64,000 nt of DNA from Mesocentrotus franciscanus (GCA_037976565.1 CP137675.1:13038534-13102533), one strand, 5' to 3'. Shown: positions 21,089 to 61,267, counted from the first letter of the stretch. A program made the numbers and translations. Notes: generated by a model from the sequence alone, not told the origin.

Positions 21089-21390
21089 GGGTGGTATTTT
21101 CAAAAGCGGACTTACTTTAGTCCATGGTTTAATCCTCCGACTAAGTATGGAATGCCAAGTGTCCATATGAATATGTTTTTGAATGATTTAATATGTCCCT
21201 AAATTACCATGATAACATAATTATTTCATAGTTATATTGGTGTTTATTAATTATGTTATTACATTTTATTTTAATTTAGTGACAGATTAAATTATTCAAA
21301 AACATATTCAGATGGACACTTGGCATTCCATACTTAGTTGGAGGATTAAACCATGGACTAAAGTTAGTCCGCTTTCGAGAATACCACCCC
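21089..21390. mobile_element. PIF/Harbinger-like (Tourist-type) MITE
   Basis: About 302 bp with inverted arms of roughly 110 bp, starting GGGTGGTATTTTCAAAAGC on the left and GGGGTGGTATTCTCGAAAGC on the right (other strand). Flanked by direct TTA at 21086-21088 and 21391-21393. A TTA target duplication plus G-rich ends fits non-autonomous PIF/Harbinger elements. No coding capacity. Confidence 0.75.
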
Positions 21391-24123
21391 TTAATGTTTT
21401 ATTATCTCTTAGAAAACAGAATGGTGCAGGTTCTACAAATCTTCATGGATATAGGCTGAACCATATTGGTTCCAATAATCTATACCATGATTTAATCTGC
21501 CCTCAATTTGAGATAGGTATATCTATTTTTTGGAGATAATTCTAACAAATAATGCAATGACATACTCATGAAGTTTTTAGTAAATGTGATGAGAAAACAG
21601 ATCCACATGTTATTTACATTGTAATAATCCCAGCAAACATGCACCTTCTGAAATTATAAAAATGTTAAGACCATCTGTCCAAGGCATTTTATAACACTTG
21701 TAAGAACAAGTGTGTAGGTTGCATTTCAAATCATATATGTAAACATTTATTGGTTGTGTTGTGCACACTAACAATGGCAGTCACTCCTCTATCGTGAAAG
21801 ACTGGTGCAAAAGGAACTAAAGTTGTGCAATTTTTAGCCTGCTCAATATGCCTACATTATTGACTAATATTTGATTCTTTTTTGATGAATCAATGAAATA
21901 TATATATATACTCCCTATTCTCATATTAGGTACTGTGGAATACGCTTCTAGGATAGTTATATATTCATTGCATAAATGACCCGATATTTCATACCTTGAC
22001 ATCCAATTCAGTGTAAGAATAAGTGTGTGAGCTCCCATATGGTCATGACACTGAAGTGGAATTCCCAAGTGGATACTGTGATGTTCATATTTCTGAATGA
22101 TTTAGCCACGTTCATGTAATCACTGTCAAAATTGCTTGCTCTCATTGAAACTGTTCTTTTCAGCAAGGTCCTTAAATGTGTGAAGTTTGATATATTGAGC
22201 AAGTAGAGATTGTGTGTTACGTTTGTATTCCCCTATCATTTGTAAGAAAGGTATAGCATCGTTTGCATGATTTTAAGGCAGCGCATGTGTGAGTGTATTG
22301 GGTTTTACAGGCGTGTATCAATCAGATATGATTATTTACGTCTGGGGACCGACCTTTAACGTCACCATCCGAAAGACGTGACTCAGTTTCGAACCTGCGT
22401 CCTCGGCTGAATCAGTTTGTAACTTCCACTGTTAGCTGGATTACAGGCGCACGCCACAACGCATGCTTGGAAAGTTTGTATATGTGCTATTTTGTCCTAG
22501 TATCCTCATGCTTGCAAGGAAGTAAAACAATATGGAAACATACCTCCAGTTTTGTGTGAATGATAATAGGGAATGGTGATGGTCTTTATCAATGACATGC
22601 ATTGGTTGAGCATTGTTCATGTCTCTCACAGGGGGGACAAAAAGTGACTTTATTTCTATATTATGCGACATATGTATAAAAGGCAGAAAGTTTTACAGAC
22701 ATGGAATTTAGGGACTTTGCTAGTGGTTGAGATTGATGACAGTTTTATAAGTTTCTGGTTTTGCTGAAAAAAGGGACAAAAAGAAGGAAAAAAAAGTTTG
22801 ATAATTTAATGGAAGCATGATGTTCATCACAGTCTATCTTTACCGAGTAGCTTAGCATAAACATTTCATGCAAAAATATGTTCCCCCAAACAGAAACAAA
22901 AAAATGAAAATTAAATGACCTAAAAGAAGTTGTTCTCTAATGTACATTTAAAGAACAATCATAGAATAAGAGTGTTTGATGTGTAAATCAGTTTGTACTT
23001 GAGAAGTAGAATCCCCCCTCCCATGATGAAAGTGAATAATGTCATGACCAATCCATATGTATGTTGATCTTTAAAGATAGTTTGTATAGTTACAGGACCA
23101 CACCCATTTTCCTAGCATAGACATATATGTATAATATGAACTGCATGGTGGAATTGACCTAAGACCCTAGTGATTAGTCATCATGGTGATGATATTAAAG
23201 GAATATGCAAACCAATGCCAAGTTATTCTTTAGAAAAAATAATTTGAAAGAAAGAAGCTTGTCGTTTTGGGTAAAAAATATGATTTCAGTTATGTTACGT
23301 TTTGGTTTCAGTGTTTCTGTTTTGTATATTTTTTAGAGCAAAGTTTAAGGAAATGGAACGTACTTCAGTATATAAAGTAATTAATATAAATGATGCTAAC
23401 TTTTGTCAATGGAATAAGTTTGTATAATTGCACCAGTAAGAGCTAGACAAACGTTGCTTCAGGTGATTGATAATGACTTTTGTATTTGAATCTATTATAC
23501 GGCAGTGTGAGGAAGGGATTTGGATTTATAAATGATCCAAGACCCAAAGTACAATTCACCATGAATCTGATGAATCTGATGATGAAAATATGTGGAATCT
23601 TCAAGATGATTGTTTATAAGATGTATTATTTTTCTTCATTTTGTAATTATATATTGCTTGTCTATTGTGACTGTGGCTTCTTGCACATGTATAATATGGC
23701 CCACTCTCTCCAGTGGTTAGTTTAATTACTGTATTGTATATGATGATGATGATGATGATGATGAAGAAGAAGATATGTCCACTAGGTGTTAGTATAATCA
23801 TTGAGAAATTTATATTGGTGAAATCTTATGAAATGATGGCACTGCCAAAAGGCTGCCCTGTAGTCGTCACTTAACCATGACATCGTGCGATCTTATCAAG
23901 AATATTTTCTGAAAAATATACGTGATCTGTTTATCTGATCAATGAATTGATTTCATTCTTCGTGTAGATACTTAGCGTCGCTATGGATTTTGCTTAAATT
24001 ATTTTTGGGAAGAAAAGGATTTTCTGTAGCAAGGGGAGTTTTTGTTCATTGTATTTTGATTTTCTCTTTTCTTTTTTGTGTAGTAAGATTTTGGATGCCA
24101 CTCACATGTTCTGAAAAGAAATT

Positions 24124-24140
24124 AATAAAAGAGAAATAAA
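24124..24140 (+). terminator. Candidate p66 polyadenylation signals (two AATAAA)
   Basis: AATAAA at 24124-24129 and again at 24135-24140, followed within about 60 nt by a GT-rich stretch (ttgttttggggtgggg). This is the layout of a cleavage/polyadenylation site. Assignment to p66 rests on orientation and on the absence of any other + strand gene. Confidence 0.5.
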
Positions 24141-26084
24141 AAGAAACGTTTTCACCAGTGTCCTTATTAATATAGTGTCTGATTTTCCTTGTTTTGGGGT
24201 GGGGGGCTGGGTATATATAAATATCCCCTCATATTTTTATCCCCGAGAATTCATGAAATAAAAGTTACTTTTTCGACTCTCATGAGAAGGGTTCTGGTTG
24301 CAGGAGTATGTGAAATTATAAGTACTTAACATCTTGAGCATTTAAACGTGAAGATTATGTTCGAAATATTTAAGGGCATGCAGCTGCTAGTGCAAGATGA
24401 TTTTGAAAATTGAAAACACAAAGTGAACCTTCTCTCATGAAGGTGATTTTTGTATATCGGAATGTCCACAAACCACCACACACAAACAAAATAGTAATAA
24501 AATGAAATAAAGTATTTGTAAAGCGCCATATCCATTTTGCAAAATGCTCAATTAAGGCCCTGTGAGTGTACGTGAAAAGAATAAACTATTATTGCAATAC
24601 AGAGTACTTGAACTGTATAATTAAGAGTAACACAAAGTACATGCAAACAAAATACTTGCAATAAATATCATAGAGATAGTAGTAATATATCTCTATGATA
24701 AATATACACTAAGGAAATATACATCATTACATGAATAACAGATGAAATGTGGAACTGTTGAACTAATCAAAGCAGTTTTAAAGAGATGAGTCTGAATAAT
24801 CATTTGCTTGGACCGTTTCAATACGTATTTTACAAAAGAGTGACCTATATTCATGCACAACACACTGGCGAGATTCCTTCCCTGCTTTGAAAAAGTACAT
24901 TTCCATGTCCCCCCTTTGACGATGCAATTTCCCGCGTTGTGCCTTTGTGTTTCATTCTACCAGTGATATCTCGAAGCATGAAGTGGACGTGGGTGCCTTT
25001 TGTCATGCAATGGTCGCTTGTTTTGTCATTGTTATATATATGTAGATTATTTTCCATATGTGTAAGTTATATATAATGGCGAAATCCATTTTCTAATAAT
25101 TTATCTTTTATGATGGACCAATGATTATAACGTAAAACATGCGGGCGTGAGCACACGGCTCCCGTTTTTACAAACAAAGCCGTATACAAGTGACATCTTC
25201 TAAACTACAGAGGGAGACATTCTTCTAGCTGTTTTAGAATGTTTGAGCCAGGATATATGCTTCCATATTATGGGCACTCGGAAATACATGTACTCGCCGA
25301 TCTCTGCGTAGTGATATGTTTAAAAAAAAAAAAAAGGGGGGTTATGTGCCCGCAATACATGCACAATCTGGCATGAACATTGATGAATGTGTACCCTGAC
25401 TAAAATTTAAGCGCCCAAAAGGCTCCTGAAATGACCCCCTTTCTTCTTTTGTTGGAGGGGAGGGGGAGGGGGGAGGGGTCTTTTCTTTTCCTCTGCTCAT
25501 CCAGACTTTTCTGGCTAGAGCATTCTGGATGTGCGATTGAAGTGCAATGATATAAAAAAATCGATGTAAAATGAGAAAAATGCCTTTTGCAGTCTTCAAA
25601 GAAGTCAAGAAATAGTATACTGTTTGGATGACTTTCAACTTCAAATGCAAATTAGTTTGGATTCAAAATTGTTCAAAGTTCAATTCAAAAGTGTAACATA
25701 TTTGCCCATTATTTCATCACATTTATTTACACCACTTAAATGTCCTGGATCATATTGTTTTTGAAGATATTTTACTTAAATTACAACTTATAAAATGAGG
25801 TTTATGGGATGTTCATGTCATTTTATCAACTTTATAGAGAATGATGTTGTAATGCACCAAATGGAGCATTTGAGCAATATCATTTTTAAAAATAAAGATG
25901 TTTAGATAATTTAAATGTCATCTCTAAAATAAATTTTTCAAAAATGTATGACTCAGGAGGGTCTATTCTCTTTAGAGGACTTATAATAATATGCTATCCA
26001 TAATATATTTGGAGTAGTGCCCCAAGGGAGAAGGTGCTAAGGAGAAAAAAAAAACTAAAAATATTGATGTTTTTATCCATGACA

Positions 26085-26292
26085 AACGAGGGAGTTATAG
26101 GCGACTACGTCAGAATCCACTGACCAACCTTCTAATTTGAGATACGCATAGACTTAGTGATCTCAGATTGCAAACATTCATAACTTTCTTAGTATTGGTC
26201 CGATTTATTTCAAACTTTCACCTTTCTGTTGACCTTATTTGTCTGCTTTCATACAAATGAACTTATTACAAGGGTTGGATTGCCCTTAAAAA
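26085..26292. mobile_element. Relative of the 7,529 foldback element
   Basis: Ends 'agggttggattgcccttaaa', matching the reverse complement of the 7,529 element's start, and carries the 'caaactttcacc' block. Left arm degraded. Confidence 0.45.
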
Positions 26293-26399
26293 AAAAGAGA
26301 ATATAATAGTACATAAGTATTGTGAAATATGCTGTGCGACTTGCTTGATTTATTATACAATGATCTAATACTCTGCTTAAAATGGCATGTAATAACTTC

Positions 26400-26424
26400 A
26401 CACACACACACACACACACACATA
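26400..26424. repeat. CA microsatellite
   Basis: Uninterrupted CA repeat of about 12 units. Confidence 0.9.
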
Positions 26425-27945
26425 CAATAAAGAAAAATTATCTATGCAAATGTCTCTTTATGAAATACAGTAATCTTGCTTTAATTTGCAGTAAAGTAAA
26501 CAATATATATTGTTACACACATGATACAACAATGAATCTTAAGGTTTTTTTAATAATAATAATCTCATATTCAATACATAATATATCATTTCAAATCAAA
26601 TTGGATCCTTCTCCCACAACAGTGCATTCACTTGCAACCCAATACTTATTGATCATTGAACACAATTCACACTGGAAAATTGCTGTAATAAAAAAGTTAC
26701 CATAGAAATATGATATTTACATATATGAAAGTGACAATACCATATAGAATGTCAACTGTAGATTAATGCTCTTAAAATTCACATGGCGCTTGTGTATATA
26801 CATCGAACCTGCCTTGTTCAAAATAGCAGTTGGACTATTAAATTTGGCAGAACTATGGCTACGAGCCCACCTACATGTACTTGAAGCGACAATCAAAGTG
26901 AGAGAGGGATAGGCACCTTAAAACATAACGACTACCTTGTAATCTATTATGCCAAAAATAAAAATAAATAAATGCAAGCAGCATCTAACAGTTAAGATAA
27001 AGCTATTGGGAGATTATTAAACTATCATTAAAAAATAAATCATATCTTTAAACAATGAAAAGCTTACTGGTATATAGTGAAATTTAGTATAAACGATGAA
27101 TAACAAAAAAATACATTCCTGCATTTTCTTCATCCATTTGGAAAATTTTCCTGGGCATGCAAAGTAATTAATCAGAATACCTCAACTCATTACCAAAACG
27201 GTATTCGTATACCTAAAAGAGAAATAAATAAGTATTGAAAGAGATTCAAAACAATACAAATCAAAGCCATCAAAGAGAGATAAGGAAATGGTTGGTTACA
27301 ACAATTTGGTAATAGATCAAATCGTATGGATAGGTTCAATATGGCAAATTCATGTTTTTTAGTTTAAATGGATAAAGTCCTCCCTGCTGTATTGACCACA
27401 CTGTATAGAACGACCACCCGTCGCTAAAGACCGCAATTTTTTTTCTCCCCTGAATGGATGCTTCTCGTTGAAACATGTGTTGAAGGAAGCCTGTGTATAA
27501 AGACCACTTGCCTATGGCCCGAGACTGCTTTTTGTGTCTCCCTTTGGTGGTATTTTGTTGTACTTGATTTACTTACTACTTTATCAGTAGGCCTACATGG
27601 GTCATGCAGTAAAAGAAGTGGGAACTATGGATCACAACTCTTAACATCTATTTACTTAAAAAATACGTAAATTACAACCAATCAATTCCCTAAGATTATT
27701 TTCCTAAGATATATCATACCACAAAAGTTCATTTTGTAGCAAGTCAACATGTAAAGTGCCATTGTATTTTTGAAAGTACCACAAAAAATGGAAAACTTAG
27801 GAGCTGCACTTTCAGCTTGAGAAATTATACTTTTTGTTTAATGTGTGCACAACATGTAAATGCGATCAGAAGACATGGGAAAATAAATGACTGTATGTGT
27901 AGCGCACAGTTATAAAGTAATAAATTTGTTTGCCATAACAGAAAG

Positions 27946-28641
27946 GCCCGGTCAGACCTCGTTGATAACTACAATGACAAACTATACGCAAATATAGTGT
28001 AGTCATAAGCGAACGATAACAGTGGTCGGACCTCACCGATTTTTCGCAATGATAAAATCAATGTCTTTGTTGATCAAACATTATGGAAACTGCATCCGTC
28101 CATTTTTCTGCCACTAAGTAACGTCACACACCATAAGGCCCTGTTCAGGTATGACGCTGAGGTATGACGCTGCAAAACCTCAGCGTTTTTTTTTTAAATG
28201 ATGACTTGAAGTGTAATACGCTTCACAAATCTGTATATTATGACACAGAGCTCAGTGAAGACATCCAGGGTCTTTGTTGCACGCAGTTGCTATTCATTTA
28301 CATGTAAACAAAAAAAACTGCAGCATTTTTTTTTTTTTTGTGTGCGGTGGTTTCAGGAGTCATATCTGAACAAGCCTTAAGAGTCTGAGTGCAATTATTG
28401 GTTCACAGACATTATCGTTAAGACTTGTCCTTAGAAAATTGCTCGCTGAGCAATCCCAACAGATGATAAAATGAAGGAGAAAAAGACTCTATTAGAATGA
28501 ATCGTTGAGGTCTGACCTACAACGATTTCCGATTCATTTTCTACATAAGCACCTGGGGAGTGATTTGGGAACAAAGTTATCGTTATAGTTATCATAATCG
28601 CTATCACTGACGGTGCAGGTGAGGCCTGACCAGGCCTTAAA
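27946..28641. mobile_element. Foldback element, about 700 bp
   Basis: Left end 'aaggcccggtcagacctcg' then 'ttgataacta'; right end inverted 'ggtgaggcctgaccaggcctt' type sequence with 'atagttatcataatcg'. A related internal stretch recurs at 54,200-54,425. Confidence 0.6.
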
Positions 28642-31032
28642 AGGAACACATAACCTTGATAGCATACAGCTTGAGATGTAGATTCAAAGCAACATAAAGG
28701 TAGAAAAAAAGTATAAAACAGATATAATTTTATTTTTCTTTGAAAGGAATTCACATCAATACAAACAAACGATGTCTCAGATATGATGTACTGTTTACAT
28801 GCTCACTTTATATATTTTTAAATATATATATACAAGAGAAGGATTTGACAATTAACTCACCCCATGAAATTAACGTTATTGATATATTCTTCTTAATATT
28901 TCTAATATTGACCTTATGTTTTGTGTTAACTTGGAGCATACAATATTTGTTAAAATTTCAAATTATGTTTGACTATATCATTAAGGCTAAATAAAAAATA
29001 ATAATCATGAACAATTATAATGGATGGTGGCATTATAGGGTGAATATTATAGCTATATAGGTATTTGTGCTTTTACAATTACAACAATCATAATTTCACA
29101 TTATTATGATTATTTAAAAAAGTATATAAATGCTGTCTTGCAAAGTGCATGGTTATTGTATTTTGTACAATGCAATTGTTAATTCTATACATGATGTTTA
29201 TAAAAGGACTACATCTTTTACTATCAAACATCTTTAAGAAAATGAAAAGAAAAGATATCTTCTATACACCATAGGCACTATAATAATGCAACATAAAGGT
29301 CACTCAATACATTTCTTGGATATATTACAAGCTATGTATAATTTTTCTACAGAACATAAGAACTTTTACATGGTACACAGATACGAATGTACACCAGTAT
29401 TTATCTGCATGAATATATACATTGTGTACATTTCAACCATTGCATATACAAATGAAATTGATCATTTTTAAATAATGAATAGTATTTCTTGGTTAAGTAT
29501 CATCATCATCAGCGTTTAAAGTCCATTTGTCCCACTTTGTGGGGTTGGACATTTCATTTCCTTAATGGCTGCTTTCCATATCATTCAAACAAATTTCATA
29601 AATCATAAACATCTTTTCATAAAAAGACAGTCACAGAGGTGAGATGACACTAAGAATATTGTGTCCTACTTCATAATGGTGCAGTTTATCGAAAATATTT
29701 TGATCAATGCACATTTCAAGAGAAATGTATTACTGTTGGAAAATTGAGCCTTTTTTCAAAGTGTGGTTTCAGTGTCCTGATGTTTGCTACTCATTCATTC
29801 AACTGTGCCCACACGAATAAACAATGCCCACAATAGAATATGGTGGCCAGTATTACGTAGAAATAATTTCTATTGCATTTAGAAGACAGCATGCCAAACT
29901 AATTGAAATGGTAATCTATATTCATCAAAATTGAAAGAATGAACTAAAATACACCTTGTGTATCTCTGTTCATCTGGACAAATCAAATTTCTCTTCTTCA
30001 TCAGCTGTGAACTAGAAACCCACAAGATTGCTGAAAACATATCAACACATTTTAGTATGCATGCAATACACATCCTCACTACTCTATGGTCACCCCCCCC
30101 ACCATATTGAAAGACTCTGTCATGTGTCCATGTGTTGACTGTGGTCAAATGCAGACTGTTGAGCATGTTCTGAATGATTGTGCTGTAGCAGGACCCCCAT
30201 GTCCCCTCACTGATATTGACAACCCACAACTGGTCTCATATTTAAATTATTGTCAGTTTTAAATAGCTTTGCTTGCTATACAAACTGATAATACCATATG
30301 TGAACTGAACTACTCTAATGCACATGTACACATATAAAGCATTTCAAATTCAAATTCCACCATTATGGCCTTAAGTAAAGTGCTGTATCCTCATTTATCT
30401 CTATATTCTTATTTGATCAAGGCGAGTGTCTTTGAAAAACGAGCGTTTGGTGCTGTGGCTAAAATTTGAACCCATGGAGGTATATTGTGACCTCTAGATC
30501 TAAACATTTGACCCCACCCCTCAACAATAAAAGAAAAAAGAAAAAAGCAAAGCAAAGCAAAAAAAAAAAAAAAACAGCTGCCAACAATTAGGTTTGGTTG
30601 TGTCACAAGTGCACTCATTCTCTGTAAAAGCAATATTATTTATGTTCTGAATTAAACCAACTACCCAAATTTCAGCCTAAAAGCAACAACAACTGCACTA
30701 TCTTTATCAAATTAAATGGCAATTAGAATTTATGTTGTTAGAATTTATAATATATTATTGTGAGCATATGACTCTTTTGAGTAAAAACCACTGATTATGA
30801 CCATGATCATTTCAGTATTCTCTTGTGTCTCCAACAAACAAATACAACATGAAACAATGCCATTGCACATTATATAACAATATTTGAACCAATACTGGTA
30901 GTATCTGGTAAAAAATTTGGCCACTTTGAAGATTAATGAACACAGTCATATAGGTTGCATGGTGGGATATGGGTAGGTATATACAGTGAAACGGTCTATA
31001 AAGGAAAATCAAAGGACACAGTCAAAGAGTTC

Positions 31033-31260
31033 AGAGGTGTTGTGGTCTAGTGGATAAGTCTCTGGACTGTGAACCACAAGCTACAAGTTTCAAATCCCTG
31101 CCCCAGCACTAATGTCCTTTGGCAAGACATCAATGTACATTTGCCACACTCGACCCAGGTGAGGTAAATCGGTACCTGGCAGGAAGTAATTCTTCTAAAT
31201 GCTCGAGCGCTGTAAAGGCAGCCGCGCTAAAGCGGGGGTAATGATAATGGAGCGCCAGGA
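31033..31260 (+). mobile_element. tRNA-derived SINE, degraded head
   Basis: A-box-like 'tggtctagtgg' and weak B box 'agtttcaaatcc', then the body 'aatgtcctttggcaagacat' and 'ccacactcgacccaggtgag', shared with 46,688. Lies downstream of the NEDD4 stop codon. Confidence 0.75.
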
Positions 31261-31829
31261 GTGGCATTGTGCCAGACATGAGCACTACTTTACCACCTTG
31301 TCTGTCCTTTCCATTTCCCTGTCTTTTTCCATTTCCTTGTTGATTTTTGTGAGCAATGTTATTCCTACTTTGTATATTACTGTGCACATTACCGTACTTT
31401 ATCTAACCAATTTTCAATGTATTGTATTTTAATGTAATTTTTAATCTTTTGTAAATTCAATTTGTTTCAGCCTTTGGCTGCTATTTTGAATGAAGGTTTT
31501 TTAATCAATAAACCAGTTCAATTATAAACAATTGCTGGAGGTAAAGCCATAACCAGAAATCTATGAAATCAAAGAAAACATTGTGACGAGGTCTTACTCA
31601 CAGGCTGAACATTGCTTCATGAAAGACACAACGTAGCTAAAGAAATGTACATATACAAAGAGAACGTAATCATGTCCAATGACCATACGAAAGAGAAGAG
31701 ATACTAAATGCAAGGAGTTGTAACTCACAAACATACGATACAATACAATACAATAGACACATGTAGTCAATGACTTGAACGCCACTGCAAACATAGAAAA
31801 TGGGAAGTGTTGACCCATCGCTGCAGCTA

Positions 31830-57905
<26,076 letters not shown>

Positions 57906-57907
57906 CT

Positions 57908-58118
57908 GTTGAGAGAGAAAGAAAGAGGGAGAGAGAGAGAAAGAGAAAGAAAGAGAGCGAGACAGAGAGGGAGAGAGAGAAAGGGGGAGGAGGGAGGGAA
58001 GGAGGGAGTGAGAGAGAGAGGGAGAGAAAGAAAGAGAGAGAGGGAGAGAGAGAAAGGGGAGGAGGGAGGGAGGGAGGGAGGGAGGGAGGGAGGGAGTGAG
58101 AGAGAGATAGATAGAGAT
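57908..58118. repeat. GA/GGGA-rich tract beside a NEDD4 splice acceptor
   Basis: About 210 bp of GAGA, GAAA and GGGA(GG) units. On the NEDD4 strand it is CT-rich and leads straight into 'caacag|GTAAAT'. Gives false Arg/Glu- and Ser/Leu-rich frames. Confidence 0.95.
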
Positions 58119-59130
58119 AGATAAAGAGAAAGAATAAAATGGATGAAGAGAAAGTGAGTCAAAATACAAATATTTGCAACATTCAAATACTGTAAAACCA
58201 TAAACTTTAACATGCAAGAAATATTTACAAATTATCAAAATGGTTCAAATTTGCACAAATATAATTGACTCACAATTGGCACAACACTAAATTTTTGAAG
58301 TTCGCAAAAGTTCCTTGGTGTGAAATAGCCATCCCTAACAATTTACACAATTTTCAAGTTGCAAAAGTTTTTTTTTCTTTTTCTTTCAGCTTTTATTGAT
58401 AGTTGATTTTTTTTCTTCATTTTCAAACGTTTGACAGAAACACAATAACGTTATGTAATATCTTTATCACGAAGGTATACACATCACCACCAATTTCATC
58501 TCAATCTAAACTGCAACCACAAAACAGGATATATCGTAGATCATACCCCTACAGCCCCCCCCCCCATCCTCTCATTGTTCTAGGTTTTATATTTGGCAGT
58601 GATATCAGAGTAAATAGACTTCTAATGGTGAGACCACATGAACCATTATGAACCATAATCTGTCTTGTCAGTATCCACACCAAAACCAATTTTCAAACTG
58701 CAATATTGATTTTCTAGAACAGAAATAGTTTTGTCTAAAGTATACACGTATCAGAATAATATTGTTACAGAGTTCTCTATTTCTGACAGTGACATATATA
58801 AAAATATTACAAATTTAGGTGACAATGCATGAACTTATTTATAAACCATACTTTATACTCATAAACGTTAAAGCTTTCTCCACATTTTTTAATAACTCCA
58901 TGTCTGACAGTGTCAGTGCTATGACAAAATTATAGATTTACATGAAGGTGAGAGTACTTTACATGAACGGTCAAAAACCCATGATCTAGATAGCCACAAA
59001 TTAATTTTTCACATCTTAACTAATATTCAAGATTTATTGGTTTGAAACATGAAAAACTCATTTATCTAGAGTAGGCAATACTATCCATGTAAATCTTATC
59101 ACATCAGTTTGGTGGTATGACACATGTTCT

Positions 59131-59438
59131 GGGGGGTGTTGCACAAAGATCCTAAGTCAAACTTAACTCTAAGTTGGACTTAAACATTATGGAGAGCCAT
59201 TTGTAGCCTTAAAATAAAACATATTTAAAAGCAAAAAATCAAGTATTTTAGACTTTCCATAAATTCCACCTCAAGAACATGAAATCCTGATAATAGAAAA
59301 TATGAATGATTTGAATTAACATTTTATGCCTTTTAAAATAACTTTTACAAAATATTTTCAAAGATGCTAATGGCTTTCCATAATTTTTAAGTCCAAGTTA
59401 TAGATAAGTTCAACTTAGGATCTTTGTGAAACACCCCC
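59131..59438. mobile_element. Related MITE with GGGGGGTGTTGCACAAAGAT end
   Basis: Same terminal motif, followed by 'cctaagtcaaacttaact', but a different core; right end 'aggatctttgtgaaacaccc'. About 308 bp. Confidence 0.75.
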
Positions 59439-59800
59439 TGGTCACTGTAATTGCTCCATACACTACCAATTTCCATCACTAACCCAATTCCAGCTTCAAC
59501 CCAGTACCCAACATTATCCTGACTCTAGCCCTACAACATGTATTTATAACTTTATGTCACTGGAGTAAAGGTCACATAACCATAATCGTATTGATATAAA
59601 TCTATTTCTGGCAGTGACACAACCGTAGTATACAGTTAACAACTAAATTACTCAATAGTCTATACCCTTTATACTAAGCATTGTAATTTTAGATGTATGT
59701 GAAAAAGGAATTTGGCCCGATTTATGTTTCTTGAAAATGTGACATATTAAAGCTTACACTGTACATCTAAAAGTATTCAACAAAGACCCTTATTCAACCA

Positions 59801-60080
59801 GGGGGGTGTTTCACAAAGACTAAGATCGACTTTAAGTTGGACTTAAGTATAACAGGCCGTTCGTGCCATTGTTTGCTCTCACCATTATGATCTTTAGATA
59901 ATATTTTTTCCTTCAATAATGAATTATCAAAAAATGTAAGTTTTGTAGATTTTTTACCATGATTTGTATGTCCCTTGAGAGACCAATGCCAGTAAATAAC
60001 GATAGCAAACAATGGCATGAACGGCCTGCTATACTTAAGTCCAACTTAAAGTCAATCTTAGTCTTTGTGAAACACCCCCC
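59801..60080. mobile_element. GGGGGGTGTTTCAC MITE, copy 2
   Basis: About 280 bp, same arms and same internal 'gataatattttttccttcaa' core as 52,292-52,580. Confidence 0.85.
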
Positions 60081-60390
60081 TGTCCAGCTTTTGTTCTTGG
60101 GTTATGAAAAACACGAAAAGCATCAAATTTACAAGGGATATGAATAATTTATTTGCCCACTGTATCTTTAAATGAGAAGTTCATGATAACGATTTCTGTT
60201 TTGTATAATATTTATATAGCATTAATTATTCAGTATTATATAAAATGGGTTCTAGAATGTACAGTGTAGGCTACTGAATTGGTCAAATGACACCATGTGA
60301 CCGTGCATCATTCTCTTTTATACAACTCACTCCCAGATCCTAATCAAATGATTGGTCATGCGCGGTCACGTGTGATTCATTTACTGAGCC

Positions 60391-60424
60391 TATTGCACGC
60401 TTTTTCATGAAAAAGCGTGCAATA
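60391..60424. repeat. Perfect 34-bp palindrome
   Basis: Left half TATTGCACGCTTTTTCA, followed immediately by its exact reverse complement; no spacer. Confidence 0.95.
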
Positions 60425-60704
60425 TTTTCCAGTACTATCCAACGATTTTTCAGTGCCGCGCAGTAGTGCGCGTAGAGGTTAGAGCGCTTAATACTGCGTG
60501 TACACATGGGCCTATTCTTGCGCAGCACTATGCGTAAATGGGTTTAGATAGAGGTGCGCTTGCTATATCTATACTTATGTGTGCGCACTAAATTGAGACT
60601 TATTAAAACTTGAGATTTATTTGTCAGCCATAAACTGTCACGACACAATCTTGAATTAATTATTTTTACATCAAATAACAAGGATCTAGGAGTTTTGTTG
60701 TATA

Positions 60705-60852
60705 AAACAAGTGATGCATGTTTTCATTCGTTCATTATACGATCTATCCGCCCTCGTTGATGCTGTGTGTATCTATCGCACAATAGATACACACAGCCTC
60801 AACTCGAGTGCGGTTAAATCGTATAATGAACTCATGCGCATGCATCATTTGT
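60705..60852. repeat. Hairpin
   Basis: Outer arms 'ttcattatacgat' / 'atcgtataatgaa', inner arms 'gctgtgtgtatctat' / 'atagatacacacagc', extended by 'gatgcatg' / 'catgcatc'-like flanks. Confidence 0.85.
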
Positions 60853-61211
60853 ATACTACCACACCTACCATGCAAAAAAGTTCCCATCAAAATATGATAA
60901 CATATGGCTATTAAAAAGTGATAATGTACATGTAGGGCTTAGATGCGCGTATACATGCGTATCTACGGCGCATACAAAATTAAGACGCAATGGAATGCAC
61001 GTGATTTCAAATGGTAAGGACATTGATGCGTACTCTGAGATGTGCAATACACTGTTTGACTGCGCTTACACACCATGACTGTGCAATTCTTGGCATCTTG
61101 ATCGGTGTGTTGCTTGTTTCTTGACTTTATAATTGTATTATAGACTCATTTTATAAAACAAATAATTAATGTTTTGATGTTCGTGCATGTATGCATTGCA
61201 CTTGGTTAAGT

Positions 61212-61267
61212 CACAATGAGCCGGATAATGAACGAGACTTGTCGAGTTCATTATCCGATTGTGACTT
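61212..61267. repeat. Hairpin
   Basis: 'gtcacaatgagccggataat' with inverted 'attatccgattgtgac' and a short 'gaacgagacttgtcgagttc' centre that is itself palindromic. Confidence 0.85.

Larger units (their letters stand above)
20204..24123 (+). other. Probable p66 3' UTR
   Basis: No coding frame recognised between the p66 stop and the double AATAAA at 24124-24140. Holds three degenerate tandem repeats (20,220-20,860), a TTA-flanked foldback element (21,089-21,390), a short SINE-like patch (about 22,340-22,460) and an ATG/GAA microsatellite (23,742-23,774). The exact UTR end is inferred from the poly(A) signals. Confidence 0.5.
24141..31829. other. Intergenic region and/or NEDD4 3' UTR
   Basis: Convergent space between p66 and NEDD4, with no supported coding frame. 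Minus-strand AATAAA candidates occur near 25,718, 26,346 and 28,729 but none can be chosen from sequence alone. Contains a CA microsatellite (26,400-26,424), a foldback (27,946-28,641) and a SINE (31,033-31,260). Confidence 0.6.

Noticed and set aside
31033..31110. tRNA gene
   Set aside because: Box-like sequences are part of a SINE; no cloverleaf can be closed and the body matches other SINE copies.
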